Shown: positions 1 to 6,126 of the stretch, piece by piece
Position numbering within the stretch: position 1 is the first letter of the stretch
Layout of the letters: the number at the start of each line of letters is the position of its first letter
Assembly (NCBI GenBank): GCA_009705165.1
Contig: WLCU01000041.1
Span: 1-8,027, forward strand
DNA from: Actinomycetota bacterium
GTDB lineage: Bacteria; Actinomycetota; Actinomycetes; Nanopelagicales; Nanopelagicaceae
Direction of reading: 5' to 3'
DNA length: 8,027 bases
Made by a program: the position numbers and the translations under genes
The notes under the pieces: generated by a model
Told to the model about the DNA's origin: nothing
Databases searched by the model: none
The model's input: only the letters and a program-made list of their open reading frames with translations

Positions 1-331
1 CATATGAGGCTTCAACTTTCGAAGCACCTTTAATAGTTGTTCCCGGTTTTAATACAAGGCGGAGTTTTTGATCTTTATCAACGATCTCAGCTGATTCAAC
101 ATTTGATTGCGATATTGCATCAAGGGCTTGAGAAGTTTCAATCTGGGTATAACGATTTCCCGCAGCTGAAATTTGTCCGAAGATAGAGACCGCAAAAATT
201 GCAACCAAAATCCAGAAAAGTGGCCCCCGGAAAATTTTTCCCGTCCGAGTAGTCGGCTTTTTAGGATTGGTCTTACCTGAGAAACTCTTTTTGATGGGAG
301 TTTTCTTTGTTGGCTTTTTTGCGTCAGTCAT
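1..331 (-). CDS. ftsH: ATP-dependent zinc metalloprotease FtsH, N-terminal fragment (cut by left edge)
   Basis: Translating the minus strand from the ATG at 329-331 gives 110 codons without a stop up to the window edge. Seen: a strongly basic N-terminus of about 36 residues rich in Lys, Pro and Thr, one hydrophobic segment at about residues 38-53, then an extracytoplasmic stretch including SQALDAISQSNVESAEIVD, typical of the FtsH extracellular domain. The AAA+ ATPase and HExxH zinc-protease domains lie outside the window, so the call rests on the N-terminal pattern and on synteny: tilS-hpt-ftsH is a conserved order in Actinobacteria and Firmicutes. FtsH forms a membrane hexamer that extracts and degrades misassembled membrane proteins and some regulators. 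It starts 35 bp after the hpt stop. No clear Shine-Dalgarno precedes it (only a weak AAAG), so co-transcription with hpt is likely. The long basic leader before the membrane segment is noted as a finding. Confidence 0.85.
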   Translation of the reverse strand, partial: MTDAKKPTKKTPIKKSFSGKTNPKKPTTRTGKIFRGPLFWILVAIFAVSIFGQISAAGNRYTQIETSQALDAISQSNVESAEIVDKDQKLRLVLKPGTTIKGASKVEASY

Positions 332-366
332 GTTCTTTATAACTCGTTTCGTAGGGGAAATATTTC

Positions 367-918
367 TTAGGAGTACATGTGCTTGGCAAGCACTGCAATA
401 AATGGCAGGTTTCGATATTTTTCATCAAAATCTAAGCCATAACCGATTACAAAATCTGGTGGAATTTCAAAACCAACATACTTCACATCAACGTGAACCT
501 TTGCTGCCTCTGGTTTGCGAAGAATAGAAAGAATTTCAACACTACCAACACCACGAGATTCAAGATTTGATTTGAGCCAAGAAAGAGTTAAACCTGAATC
601 AACAATGTCTTCAACAATTAAAACATTTCGGCCAGTAATATCGCGATCAAGGTCTTTGAGAATACGTACGACACCACTTGATTTAGTTCCGGATCCGTAT
701 GAACTAACTGCCATCCAATCCATCTCAACATGGCGTTGAAGTGCGCGTGAAAGATCGGCAACTGCCATTACTGCACCTTTAAGTACGCCGATAAGCAAAA
801 GATCTTTGCCTTCGTAATCCTTATCTACCTGCGCTGCTAACTCTTTGATGCGAGCTTGCAAAGCTTCTTCGGTGACAATGACGCGTTCGATATCGCCTGA
901 TATGGCTTCTAAATCCAC
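367..918 (-). CDS. hpt: Hypoxanthine phosphoribosyltransferase
   Basis: A 183-residue type I phosphoribosyltransferase, the usual length for bacterial Hpt. It transfers the phosphoribosyl group of PRPP to hypoxanthine (and usually guanine) for purine salvage in the cytoplasm. Seen: LKG at residues 46-48 in the PPi-binding loop, the flexible-loop motif SYGSGT at 73-78, the PRPP motif VLIVEDIVDSGLTL at 99-112 with its paired acidic residues, and the C-terminal purine-binding region FVIGYGLDFDEKYRNLP at 156-172. The start is GTG (916-918), chosen because AGGGAG lies 4 nt upstream (minus strand, 923-928). That Shine-Dalgarno overlaps the TAG stop of tilS (927-929), and only 8 bp separate the two genes, which suggests translational coupling. 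ftsH follows 35 bp downstream. Family assignment is secure; the relative preference for hypoxanthine or guanine cannot be read from the sequence. Confidence 0.96.
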   Translation of the reverse strand: MDLEAISGDIERVIVTEEALQARIKELAAQVDKDYEGKDLLLIGVLKGAVMAVADLSRALQRHVEMDWMAVSSYGSGTKSSGVVRILKDLDRDITGRNVLIVEDIVDSGLTLSWLKSNLESRGVGSVEILSILRKPEAAKVHVDVKYVGFEIPPDFVIGYGLDFDEKYRNLPFIAVLAKHMYS

Positions 919-922
919 GGTG

Positions 923-928
923 CTCCCT
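923..928 (-). promoter_or_regulatory. Shine-Dalgarno of hpt overlapping the tilS stop codon
   Basis: On the minus strand AGGGAG ends 4 nt before the GTG start of hpt, and its first two bases lie inside the tilS TAG codon at 927-929. This fixes the GTG as the start and suggests that ribosomes finishing tilS help initiate hpt. Confidence 0.7.
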
Positions 929-1877
929 ATGGTTGGTGACGTGAGAGCGAAAGTCTGCCCGAAAAACGCTCAACCTTCACACCGCCGGGTAAATGCGCTG
1001 GGCCTTGGCCATTCCACGCACAAATCAGCGCCTCAATCGCGGCCACATGCTCGGATGTGACAGATCCTGAGGGTGCACCGCAGGCATATATGGCTCGACG
1101 GATGATTCTAGATCGGATAGCTCTGGGCAGTCCGGCGAGATAGGCGCAATCTAAATCATCGAGTGACAACCCAAGAATTTCTTGTTCGGCCCATTGATCT
1201 AACGCATCGGCATCATCTCTTAGTAAGGCAGCACTGCGAACGAGTGCATCGGAAATTCCAGGACCAATTGTTTTTTCTAAAGTTGGTAATGCTTCGGTGC
1301 GAACGCGCACTCGGGCAAACTGTGAATCTTTGTTGTGTGGGTCATTCCAGGGAATCAAACCAATTTCTTTGCAAGCATCTTCAGTTTGTTCACGGGTGAT
1401 GTTTAGAAATGCACGAATATATTTTCCATTTACTTCAGCCATGCCTGAAAGTGATCTAGTACCTGATCCACGTGACAAACCAAGTAAAACTGTCTCTGCT
1501 TGATCGTTATGTGTGTGACCTAAGAAAATCGCTTCGGTATCTAAACTATCAAAAGCTTCATATCTTGCTTTTCGAGCAGATGCTTCTAAGCCTTCAGTGA
1601 TTTCAACTTTAACTTTCTTGATTGCACAGTCGAGTCCAATCGATTTCATCTGTTCAACAACTAATTCTGCTTGTTTATTTGAACCATCCTGAAGTTGATG
1701 ATCAATAGTTACTGCACTTAATTGAAGCGCAAGTTTTGATGCTTCCTTAGAAAGAGCATAAGCAAGAGCTAATGAATCTGCGCCACCAGAAACTGCAACA
1801 ACAATTCGATCCCCGGCTTCTAACTTTTCAAGAAATGGGCGGACAGCGCTACGGATGGCAGGCAGCTGTGAGCTCAT
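927..1877 (-). CDS. tilS: tRNA(Ile)-lysidine synthetase
   Basis: A 316-residue N-type PP-loop ATPase that attaches lysine to C34 of the tRNA-Ile with a CAU anticodon, so that it reads AUA as isoleucine. Seen: the PP-loop SGGADS at residues 30-35, the second conserved motif HTHNDQAET at 121-129 followed by RGSGTRSLSGM, and the WNDPHNKDSQFARVRVR region at 177-193, which matches the family's DPSN...RxRxR motif. The protein ends at the size usual for actinobacterial TilS, without the C-terminal substrate-binding domain of longer enterobacterial forms, so it does not look truncated. The ATG at 1875-1877 lies 9 bp after the stop of the NlpC/P60 gene and has no Shine-Dalgarno. A -10-like TAGTCT lies exactly 6 nt before it, so its mRNA may be leaderless. 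hpt follows 8 bp downstream. Confidence 0.95.
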   Translation of the reverse strand: MSSQLPAIRSAVRPFLEKLEAGDRIVVAVSGGADSLALAYALSKEASKLALQLSAVTIDHQLQDGSNKQAELVVEQMKSIGLDCAIKKVKVEITEGLEASARKARYEAFDSLDTEAIFLGHTHNDQAETVLLGLSRGSGTRSLSGMAEVNGKYIRAFLNITREQTEDACKEIGLIPWNDPHNKDSQFARVRVRTEALPTLEKTIGPGISDALVRSAALLRDDADALDQWAEQEILGLSLDDLDCAYLAGLPRAIRSRIIRRAIYACGAPSGSVTSEHVAAIEALICAWNGQGPAHLPGGVKVERFSGRLSLSRHQP

Positions 1878-1883
1878 GCGATA

Positions 1884-1889
1884 AGACTA
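1884..1889 (-). promoter_or_regulatory. Putative -10 element of tilS (leaderless layout)
   Basis: The minus-strand hexamer TAGTCT fits the actinobacterial -10 pattern TANNNT. Exactly 6 nt (TATCGC) separate it from the tilS ATG, placing a transcription start at or next to the A of the ATG. Its first three bases are the TAG stop codon of the upstream NlpC/P60 gene. No convincing -35 hexamer is visible at the usual distance. Inference only. Confidence 0.45.
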
Positions 1890-3089
1890 GACCCGACCAC
1901 CAAATGGCATTAAACCTTTAATGCTGTAGATATTTGAGAACAAAAGGCCTCTACTCCTTGAGTTGGCTTCCCACATCATGCCGTTTCCAGCATAAATTGT
2001 TATGTGGTGAATTGTAGAAATTGTTCCTTTGTATGAATAGAAAAGAAGATCGCCAGGTACAAGTTCCTTGAGAGAAACATGCTTTGTGTAGCCTGAATAA
2101 AGGGCTGAATTGAGGCGATCCCAATCTGGCCAATTTAGACCAGCGGCTTTATATGCCGAAAAGACTAAACCAGAGCAGTCAAAAGATTTAGGGCCTTGGG
2201 TTCCCCAAACATAAGGTTTGCGTGCAAGTACTTGCGCCCTTGCATACGCAACAGCTTTATCTCGCTGAGCTTGTGAGGTACGAATTGTTGACCGCCCCTT
2301 GAAGCCGATATCTGGCCAAACATTTTTTTGTCCGGGCGTTAGTTCGGCTTGATTAGCTTGAGATTCTTCAAGCAAAGCCAGCTGTCGCTGTTGTTCGAGA
2401 GTAGTACGCACTTTTCGCGCACTCATGAGTTCGCGCATTAAAGCGTCTTGAATTTTTTGTAACTTCGCAACTTCTTTAGCTTGTTCAGCTTTTGCATCAT
2501 CTGCAACTTTCTTAGCTGCAGCCACTTTATCTGTTGCTTTCTGTTGCTCAACTTTAGCTTTATCAGCTGCTGCTTTGGCAGCTCTAGCAATTACTTCTGC
2601 GGCTTTAAACCTTTCGAGTGCAATTGTATTTTTCGCACCTAACGTACTCAGCGTACTTAATTGATCCATTAAATCCTGTGGACCATTTGCACTTAATAAC
2701 GGTTCGATGTCGGTCATGCTGCCACCCATGATGTATGCATGTGCGGCGAGACGTCCAATAACTCTGTGAGCTTCCTCCACTGCTGCTGCAGTCTCGGCAG
2801 CATATTGCGCCGCAGCACGTGCTGCGGCATTAGCAATTGCTAACTCCTTTTGTGCTTTTACGTAGAGCGCAGTTGCAGCATTTGCTTTTGCCGTTAATGT
2901 TCTAAGAGTTTGATTTGCTGCCGCTAATTTTGCCGCTTGTGCATCTGCCGCTTTTTTCTTTGCCGCTTCAACTTTCTTTGCCGCTTCAATTTCTGCCAAA
3001 GTTGGTTTTGGGGTCTTTGCCAGAGCCGGCGCTGTTGTAAGCGTCAGACCAAGGACGAGAGCGAATGAAATCGCTCGATATTTTTTCAA
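1887..3089 (-). CDS. Secreted NlpC/P60 (C40) peptidoglycan endopeptidase with N-terminal coiled coil
   Basis: A 400-residue exported cell-wall hydrolase, expected to cut within the peptide stems of peptidoglycan (D-iGlu to the diamino acid). Seen: a signal peptide (KK, then a hydrophobic core, with an A-L-A cleavage site near residue 24); an extremely Ala/Lys/Glu-rich segment from about 30 to 245 that reads as long helices, broken near 120-155 by a GGSMTDIEPLL-type hinge; then a C-terminal NlpC/P60 domain at about 275-400. The domain has the catalytic Cys305 in FDCSGLVFSAY, the PGDLLFY motif and the His362 region HHITIYAGNG. The third polar catalytic residue is uncertain (WEAN near 373-376). 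I chose the TTG at 3087-3089 because GGAGG lies 7 nt upstream; an upstream in-frame TTG at 3114-3116 would add nine residues and lacks such a site. Layout resembles mycobacterial RipC or PcsB, hydrolases activated by FtsEX, but no specific gene name is justified. Confidence 0.9.
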   Translation of the reverse strand: MKKYRAISFALVLGLTLTTAPALAKTPKPTLAEIEAAKKVEAAKKKAADAQAAKLAAANQTLRTLTAKANAATALYVKAQKELAIANAAARAAAQYAAETAAAVEEAHRVIGRLAAHAYIMGGSMTDIEPLLSANGPQDLMDQLSTLSTLGAKNTIALERFKAAEVIARAAKAAADKAKVEQQKATDKVAAAKKVADDAKAEQAKEVAKLQKIQDALMRELMSARKVRTTLEQQRQLALLEESQANQAELTPGQKNVWPDIGFKGRSTIRTSQAQRDKAVAYARAQVLARKPYVWGTQGPKSFDCSGLVFSAYKAAGLNWPDWDRLNSALYSGYTKHVSLKELVPGDLLFYSYKGTISTIHHITIYAGNGMMWEANSRSRGLLFSNIYSIKGLMPFGGRV

Positions 3090-3096
3090 CGTAAGA

Positions 3097-3101
3097 CCTC
3101 C
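3097..3101 (-). promoter_or_regulatory. Strong Shine-Dalgarno that sets a TTG start for the NlpC/P60 gene
   Basis: The minus-strand pentamer GGAGG is 7 nt upstream of the TTG at 3087-3089, the best ribosome binding site in the window. It lies inside the extended reading frame that would begin at the TTG at 3114-3116, so it argues for the downstream start, which also gives a standard signal peptide. Confidence 0.75.
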
Positions 3102-3115
3102 GAGGGAAGGCCTCA

Positions 3116-3121
3116 AGAATA
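3116..3121 (-). promoter_or_regulatory. Putative -10 element of the NlpC/P60 gene
   Basis: The minus-strand hexamer TATTCT lies in the 75 bp spacer between the permease stop and the TTG start, about 26 nt before the start codon. A transcript starting 6-7 nt downstream of it would carry a leader of about 20 nt containing the GGAGG site. No good -35 is seen. It suggests that the hydrolase can be expressed independently of the ABC exporter. Confidence 0.35.
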
Positions 3122-3164
3122 ATTGGCCTACCTTGGAAAACCTTGTGTTTGGAGGTTGGTGTCT

Positions 3165-3974
3165 CTAATTAGCTACATCACGACGCAAGAATAAAAACGA
3201 TGCGATCACTGCGCCGACGCCGACATATATTCCACCGACAATAAGTGCATGTGAATATTCAATTCCATCTGAGACTGGTCCAACCGCAGTGCCACCCGCC
3301 GCTACTGCATATAACTGAGTACCAGGTAACCAGCTTTGCCATGAACTCTTTACTGCTATTAAAAGGTTTTCAATTATAAGTAACCACAGCACGCCAAAAG
3401 AGATTGCACTAATAGGTGATCGGAGAAGTAAACCCAGAACCATTCCTATAATTCCAAAGCCAATTACTGAGATTGTGACATTAATAAAGGTAGTAAAGAT
3501 TGCATGTCGACCATCACTGTTAAACCACAAATCAGTTGAAACTTTAGCTCCAGGCGCGAGAATAATGGATGCAGAGATACTAACAATGGCTGATAAAGCA
3601 ATCATTGCGAGCGCAAAAAAATTCATAGCGATGAACTTGCCAAGCAAAATTCGCATTCGGCTTGGCTGGCGAACCAATAAATTGCGAAGTGTTCCGTAGG
3701 TATATTCCTGCGCAGTCTGTGCTGCAAAAACACACAGTGCGATAATTCCTAAGAAACCTCCAACACTGCTAAATCCTTGGACCACGCCGGTAGAGAGGCT
3801 TAAAACTTCACGACCCACCACACGGCCACGATCTGAGTTTCCTTGTGGCGAATCAATTAATAAGAACAGTAATGATGAAAAAAGCGCACTAAAGAAAACT
3901 GCTGCTCCCATTGTGCCGAAAAATAGAGTGGGGCGACGTAATTTGCGAATTTCGGCAAAGGCTACATTCCACAT
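3165..3974 (-). CDS. ABC-2 type exporter permease
   Basis: A 269-residue polytopic membrane protein with about six hydrophobic segments: near residues 18-40, 68-84, 111-137, 161-186, 191-207 and 244-263. This is the standard size and layout of ABC-2 family permeases (BcrB/NatB-like, also annotated as ABC transporter permease subunits). Seen: a short amphipathic N-terminus with IRKLRRP before the first membrane segment, and a cytoplasmic EYTYGTLRNLLVRQPSR stretch between segments two and three. That 'E..yGT.r..l..P.sR' pattern is characteristic of the family and probably forms the coupling helix to the ATPase. The ATG at 3972-3974 overlaps the TAA of the ATPase gene by one base, so the two are translationally coupled and almost certainly form one transporter. 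The substrate cannot be told from sequence; members export or expel peptides, antibiotics, sodium or lipids. Confidence 0.9.
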   Translation of the reverse strand: MWNVAFAEIRKLRRPTLFFGTMGAAVFFSALFSSLLFLLIDSPQGNSDRGRVVGREVLSLSTGVVQGFSSVGGFLGIIALCVFAAQTAQEYTYGTLRNLLVRQPSRMRILLGKFIAMNFFALAMIALSAIVSISASIILAPGAKVSTDLWFNSDGRHAIFTTFINVTISVIGFGIIGMVLGLLLRSPISAISFGVLWLLIIENLLIAVKSSWQSWLPGTQLYAVAAGGTAVGPVSDGIEYSHALIVGGIYVGVGAVIASFLFLRRDVAN

Positions 3975-4879
3975 TATTTGTCACCTGTCATTTCAAAGAA
4001 GGTTTCTTCAAGATTTGGTAGTTGGGGAGTTAGTTGCGACAAAGTAATTCCGGCATCAAATGCTGCTCGGTTAAGTTCAATGGCCCAATTTGCTGGGCCT
4101 TGTACATGCAAAGCACCATCTCGAATAGATGCATGATGTCCTGCTTTTTCCGCAATCCCTTGCAAAACTACTAAATCACTTTCATTTAAAGTTTTTGCGA
4201 TGATTATTGGCTGTTGTGCCAACATTAAATCAGTCATCTTTCCTGTGAACACAACTTCACCTTTTCGAAGCATCACCAAGTAATCACTTATTAATTCAAG
4301 TTCTGAAAGCAAGTGTGAGGAAACAAAGACTGAAGTTCCATTGTTAGCTAGAGAACGAAGAAGTGCGCGAACCTCTTGGATGCCCTCAGGGTCTAAACCG
4401 TTTGTTGGTTCATCCAGCATCAATAACTTTGGATCCGGTAGCAAGGCTGCGGCAATACCTAGACGTTGCTTCATTCCTAAGGAATATGTTTTAAATTTTG
4501 ATTTACCTCTGTCACCAAGTCCAACTTGTTCAAGTAATCCCTGGACCCGATCTGTAGAGAATCCTCCAAGTGAGGCGAGTACATTCAAATTTTCTTTTCC
4601 ACTCAGTGCGGGATAAAAAGCTGGGCCTTCGATCATGGCGCCAACACGTGGCAAGTATTTCTCGGGGTGTTTAATTGATTCACCCAAAATCTCGCCCGTA
4701 CCGCCAGTGGGTGTGATTAAACCTAAAAGCATCCGCATTGTTGTAGTTTTTCCGGAACCGTTAGGTCCGACGAAGCCGCAGATTGTGCCGAGTGGGACTT
4801 CAAATGTGGCGTGAGAAACCGCTACTTGTTCGCCATATTTCTTGCTCAGATCTGTAACCGATATTGCAGTGTTGGACAT
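3974..4879 (-). CDS. ABC-2 type exporter ATP-binding protein (BcrA/LanF-like)
   Basis: A 301-residue nucleotide-binding subunit partnering the adjacent permease. Seen, numbered from the ATG at 4877-4879: Walker A GPNGSGKTT at 38-46; the Q-loop region GAMIEGPAFYP with Glu84 where most ABC proteins have Gln; a signature motif YSLGMKQRL at 132-140 in place of LSGGQ, usual in this subfamily; Walker B with LDEPTNGLDP at 155-164; and the H-loop SSH ending at His189. A C-terminal extension of about 75 residues follows, as in BcrA-type ATPases. The reading frame continues upstream to an ATG at 4936, but those 19 residues lack family similarity and overlap metZ, so I prefer the internal ATG that begins MSNTAISVTDLSKKYG. 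Glu in the Q-loop together with IEGPAFYP is typical of bacitracin- and lantibiotic-resistance ATPases, so peptide efflux or immunity is possible but unproven. Confidence 0.92.
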   Translation of the reverse strand: MSNTAISVTDLSKKYGEQVAVSHATFEVPLGTICGFVGPNGSGKTTTMRMLLGLITPTGGTGEILGESIKHPEKYLPRVGAMIEGPAFYPALSGKENLNVLASLGGFSTDRVQGLLEQVGLGDRGKSKFKTYSLGMKQRLGIAAALLPDPKLLMLDEPTNGLDPEGIQEVRALLRSLANNGTSVFVSSHLLSELELISDYLVMLRKGEVVFTGKMTDLMLAQQPIIIAKTLNESDLVVLQGIAEKAGHHASIRDGALHVQGPANWAIELNRAAFDAGITLSQLTPQLPNLEETFFEMTGDK

Positions 4880-4886
4880 GGGAGTA

Positions 4887-4892
4887 ACTCTG
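4887..4892 (-). promoter_or_regulatory. Putative -10 element of the ABC exporter operon
   Basis: On the minus strand CAGAGT lies 7 nt before the ATG at 4879, in the only space available between two divergent start codons. It keeps the A2 and T6 of the TANNNT pattern but not T1, so it is weak. No Shine-Dalgarno is visible before this ATG, which makes a near-leaderless transcript plausible. Confidence 0.25.
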
Positions 4893-4893
4893 C

Positions 4894-4899
4894 CACAAT
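4894..4899 (+). promoter_or_regulatory. Putative -10 element of metZ (leaderless layout)
   Basis: CACAAT (close to TATAAT and TANNNT) is separated by exactly 6 nt (TAGCCC) from the metZ ATG at 4906. A partial -35, TTGGAC at 4872-4877, stands 16 bp upstream, within the first codons of the divergent ATPase gene. No Shine-Dalgarno lies at a usable distance; GGAG at 4881-4884 is 21 nt away. Confidence 0.4.
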
Positions 4900-4905
4900 T
4901 AGCCC

Positions 4906-6126
4906 ATGAGCAAACGACCTTGGGGCCATCGACCACTCAATGAGCGCGACGAACCGCAGTGGGAACTCCATCCTCAAACACATTCCGTACGTGCAGGTCT
5001 AGCGCGTTCAGGTTTTGGCGAAACTTCAGAAGCTTTGTATCTCAATAGTGGTTTCACATATTCATCTGCCGAAGAAGCTTTTTCATCATTTGCTGAAGAA
5101 ACTGATCACTTTTTATATAGCCGATTTCATAATCCAACTATTGCAATGTTTGAACAACGCTTGGCTGCAATTGAAGGCGCTGAATTATGCGTTGCCACCG
5201 GTTCAGGTATGTCGGCAATGTTTGCATCCCTTGCTTGCATAGTTGAACAAGGTGATCATGTAGTTGCATCAGCAGCAATGTTTTCATCGTGCCACGTTGT
5301 AATTACCGAGTTCTTACCAAAGTGGGGCGTTACTTTTGAATTAGTCAAAGGAAACGATCCAGCGGCTTGGGCAAAAGCTTTGAGTAAGCCAACGAAAGCT
5401 GTTTTTATTGAAACACCAAGTAATCCACTTCTAGAAATTGTAGATATTCAAATGGTTAGCGATCTTGCACATAAAGTTGGTGCAACCGTAATTGTTGACA
5501 ATGTTATGGCTTCCCCGATTTTACAAAAACCATTACAGCTTGGCGCCGATGTAGTTATGTACTCAGCAACAAAACATATTGATGGTCAAGGTCGAGTCCT
5601 TGCCGGTGCGCTTCTAGGATCACGCGATTACATTGTTGAGAAACTCTTGCCATTTGTTCGCCATACAGGTCCAGCGCTAAGTGCATTTAATGCATGGGTT
5701 CTAGTTAAGTCACTCGAAACTATGGAGATGCGCGTACAGCGCATGACACAAAATGCCCAAGAAGTCGCAGAATTCTTAGAAGGACATAAGAAAATTAAAT
5801 CTGTCCGCTTCCCTGGACTTAAGTCTCACCCTGAGTATGAACTTGCCAAGAAACAAATGGCTGGCGGCGGAACGACTATCGGAATCGAATTCGCTGGAAA
5901 CCAAGCAGCAGTCTTTGGTTTTATGAACAAACTGCGAGTAATCGATATTTCCAACAACCTAGGTGATAGCAAATCTTTGATAACTCATCCTTCATCAAGT
6001 ACACATCGCCGTTTATCTCCTGAAGTACAGGCAGAGATGGGTATCACCGAGTCTGTATTGCGTTTATCTGTTGGCCTAGAACACGCAAGCGATTTACTTA
6101 AAGATTTAGATCAAGCGCTTAGCTGA
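4906..6126 (+). CDS. metZ: O-succinylhomoserine sulfhydrylase (direct sulfhydrylation)
   Basis: A 406-residue PLP enzyme of the Cys/Met metabolism family (fold type I). It condenses O-succinylhomoserine (or O-acetylhomoserine) with sulfide to give homocysteine for methionine synthesis. Seen: the phosphate-binding YSR at residues 71-73, ATGSGMSAM at 97-105, ETPSNP at 169-174, the pyridine-binding Asp198 in VIVDN, and Lys223 in YSATKHIDGQGR, the Schiff-base lysine. The ATKHIDGQGR context and FSSCHVV at 126-132, in the position of the YGGT motif of cystathionine gamma-synthases, are MetZ-like rather than MetB-like. The C-terminal SLITHPSSSTHRRL and LRLSVGLEH (Arg387) bind the substrate carboxylate in this family. 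The ATG is 26 bp from the divergent ABC ATPase start and has no Shine-Dalgarno. The 3' end overlaps ctaB by 16 bp. Which acylhomoserine is used cannot be settled here. Confidence 0.92.
   Translation: MSKRPWGHRPLNERDEPQWELHPQTHSVRAGLARSGFGETSEALYLNSGFTYSSAEEAFSSFAEETDHFLYSRFHNPTIAMFEQRLAAIEGAELCVATGSGMSAMFASLACIVEQGDHVVASAAMFSSCHVVITEFLPKWGVTFELVKGNDPAAWAKALSKPTKAVFIETPSNPLLEIVDIQMVSDLAHKVGATVIVDNVMASPILQKPLQLGADVVMYSATKHIDGQGRVLAGALLGSRDYIVEKLLPFVRHTGPALSAFNAWVLVKSLETMEMRVQRMTQNAQEVAEFLEGHKKIKSVRFPGLKSHPEYELAKKQMAGGGTTIGIEFAGNQAAVFGFMNKLRVIDISNNLGDSKSLITHPSSSTHRRLSPEVQAEMGITESVLRLSVGLEHASDLLKDLDQALS

Noticed and set aside
3090..3116. Nine-codon upstream extension of the NlpC/P60 gene starting at a TTG at 3116
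   Set aside because: It would place the strong GGAGG site inside the coding region and put nine non-basic residues ahead of the signal peptide. The TTG at 3089 has ideal Shine-Dalgarno spacing.
4341..4616. Plus-strand open frame of 91 codons opposite the ABC ATPase
   Set aside because: It is antisense to the Walker B, signature and H-loop region, whose conservation explains the open frame.
4880..4936. 19-codon upstream extension of the ABC ATPase starting at the ATG at 4936
   Set aside because: The extension reads through the first codons of metZ on the other strand and has no ABC-family character; the internal ATG at 4879 gives the normal N-terminus SVTDLSKKYG.
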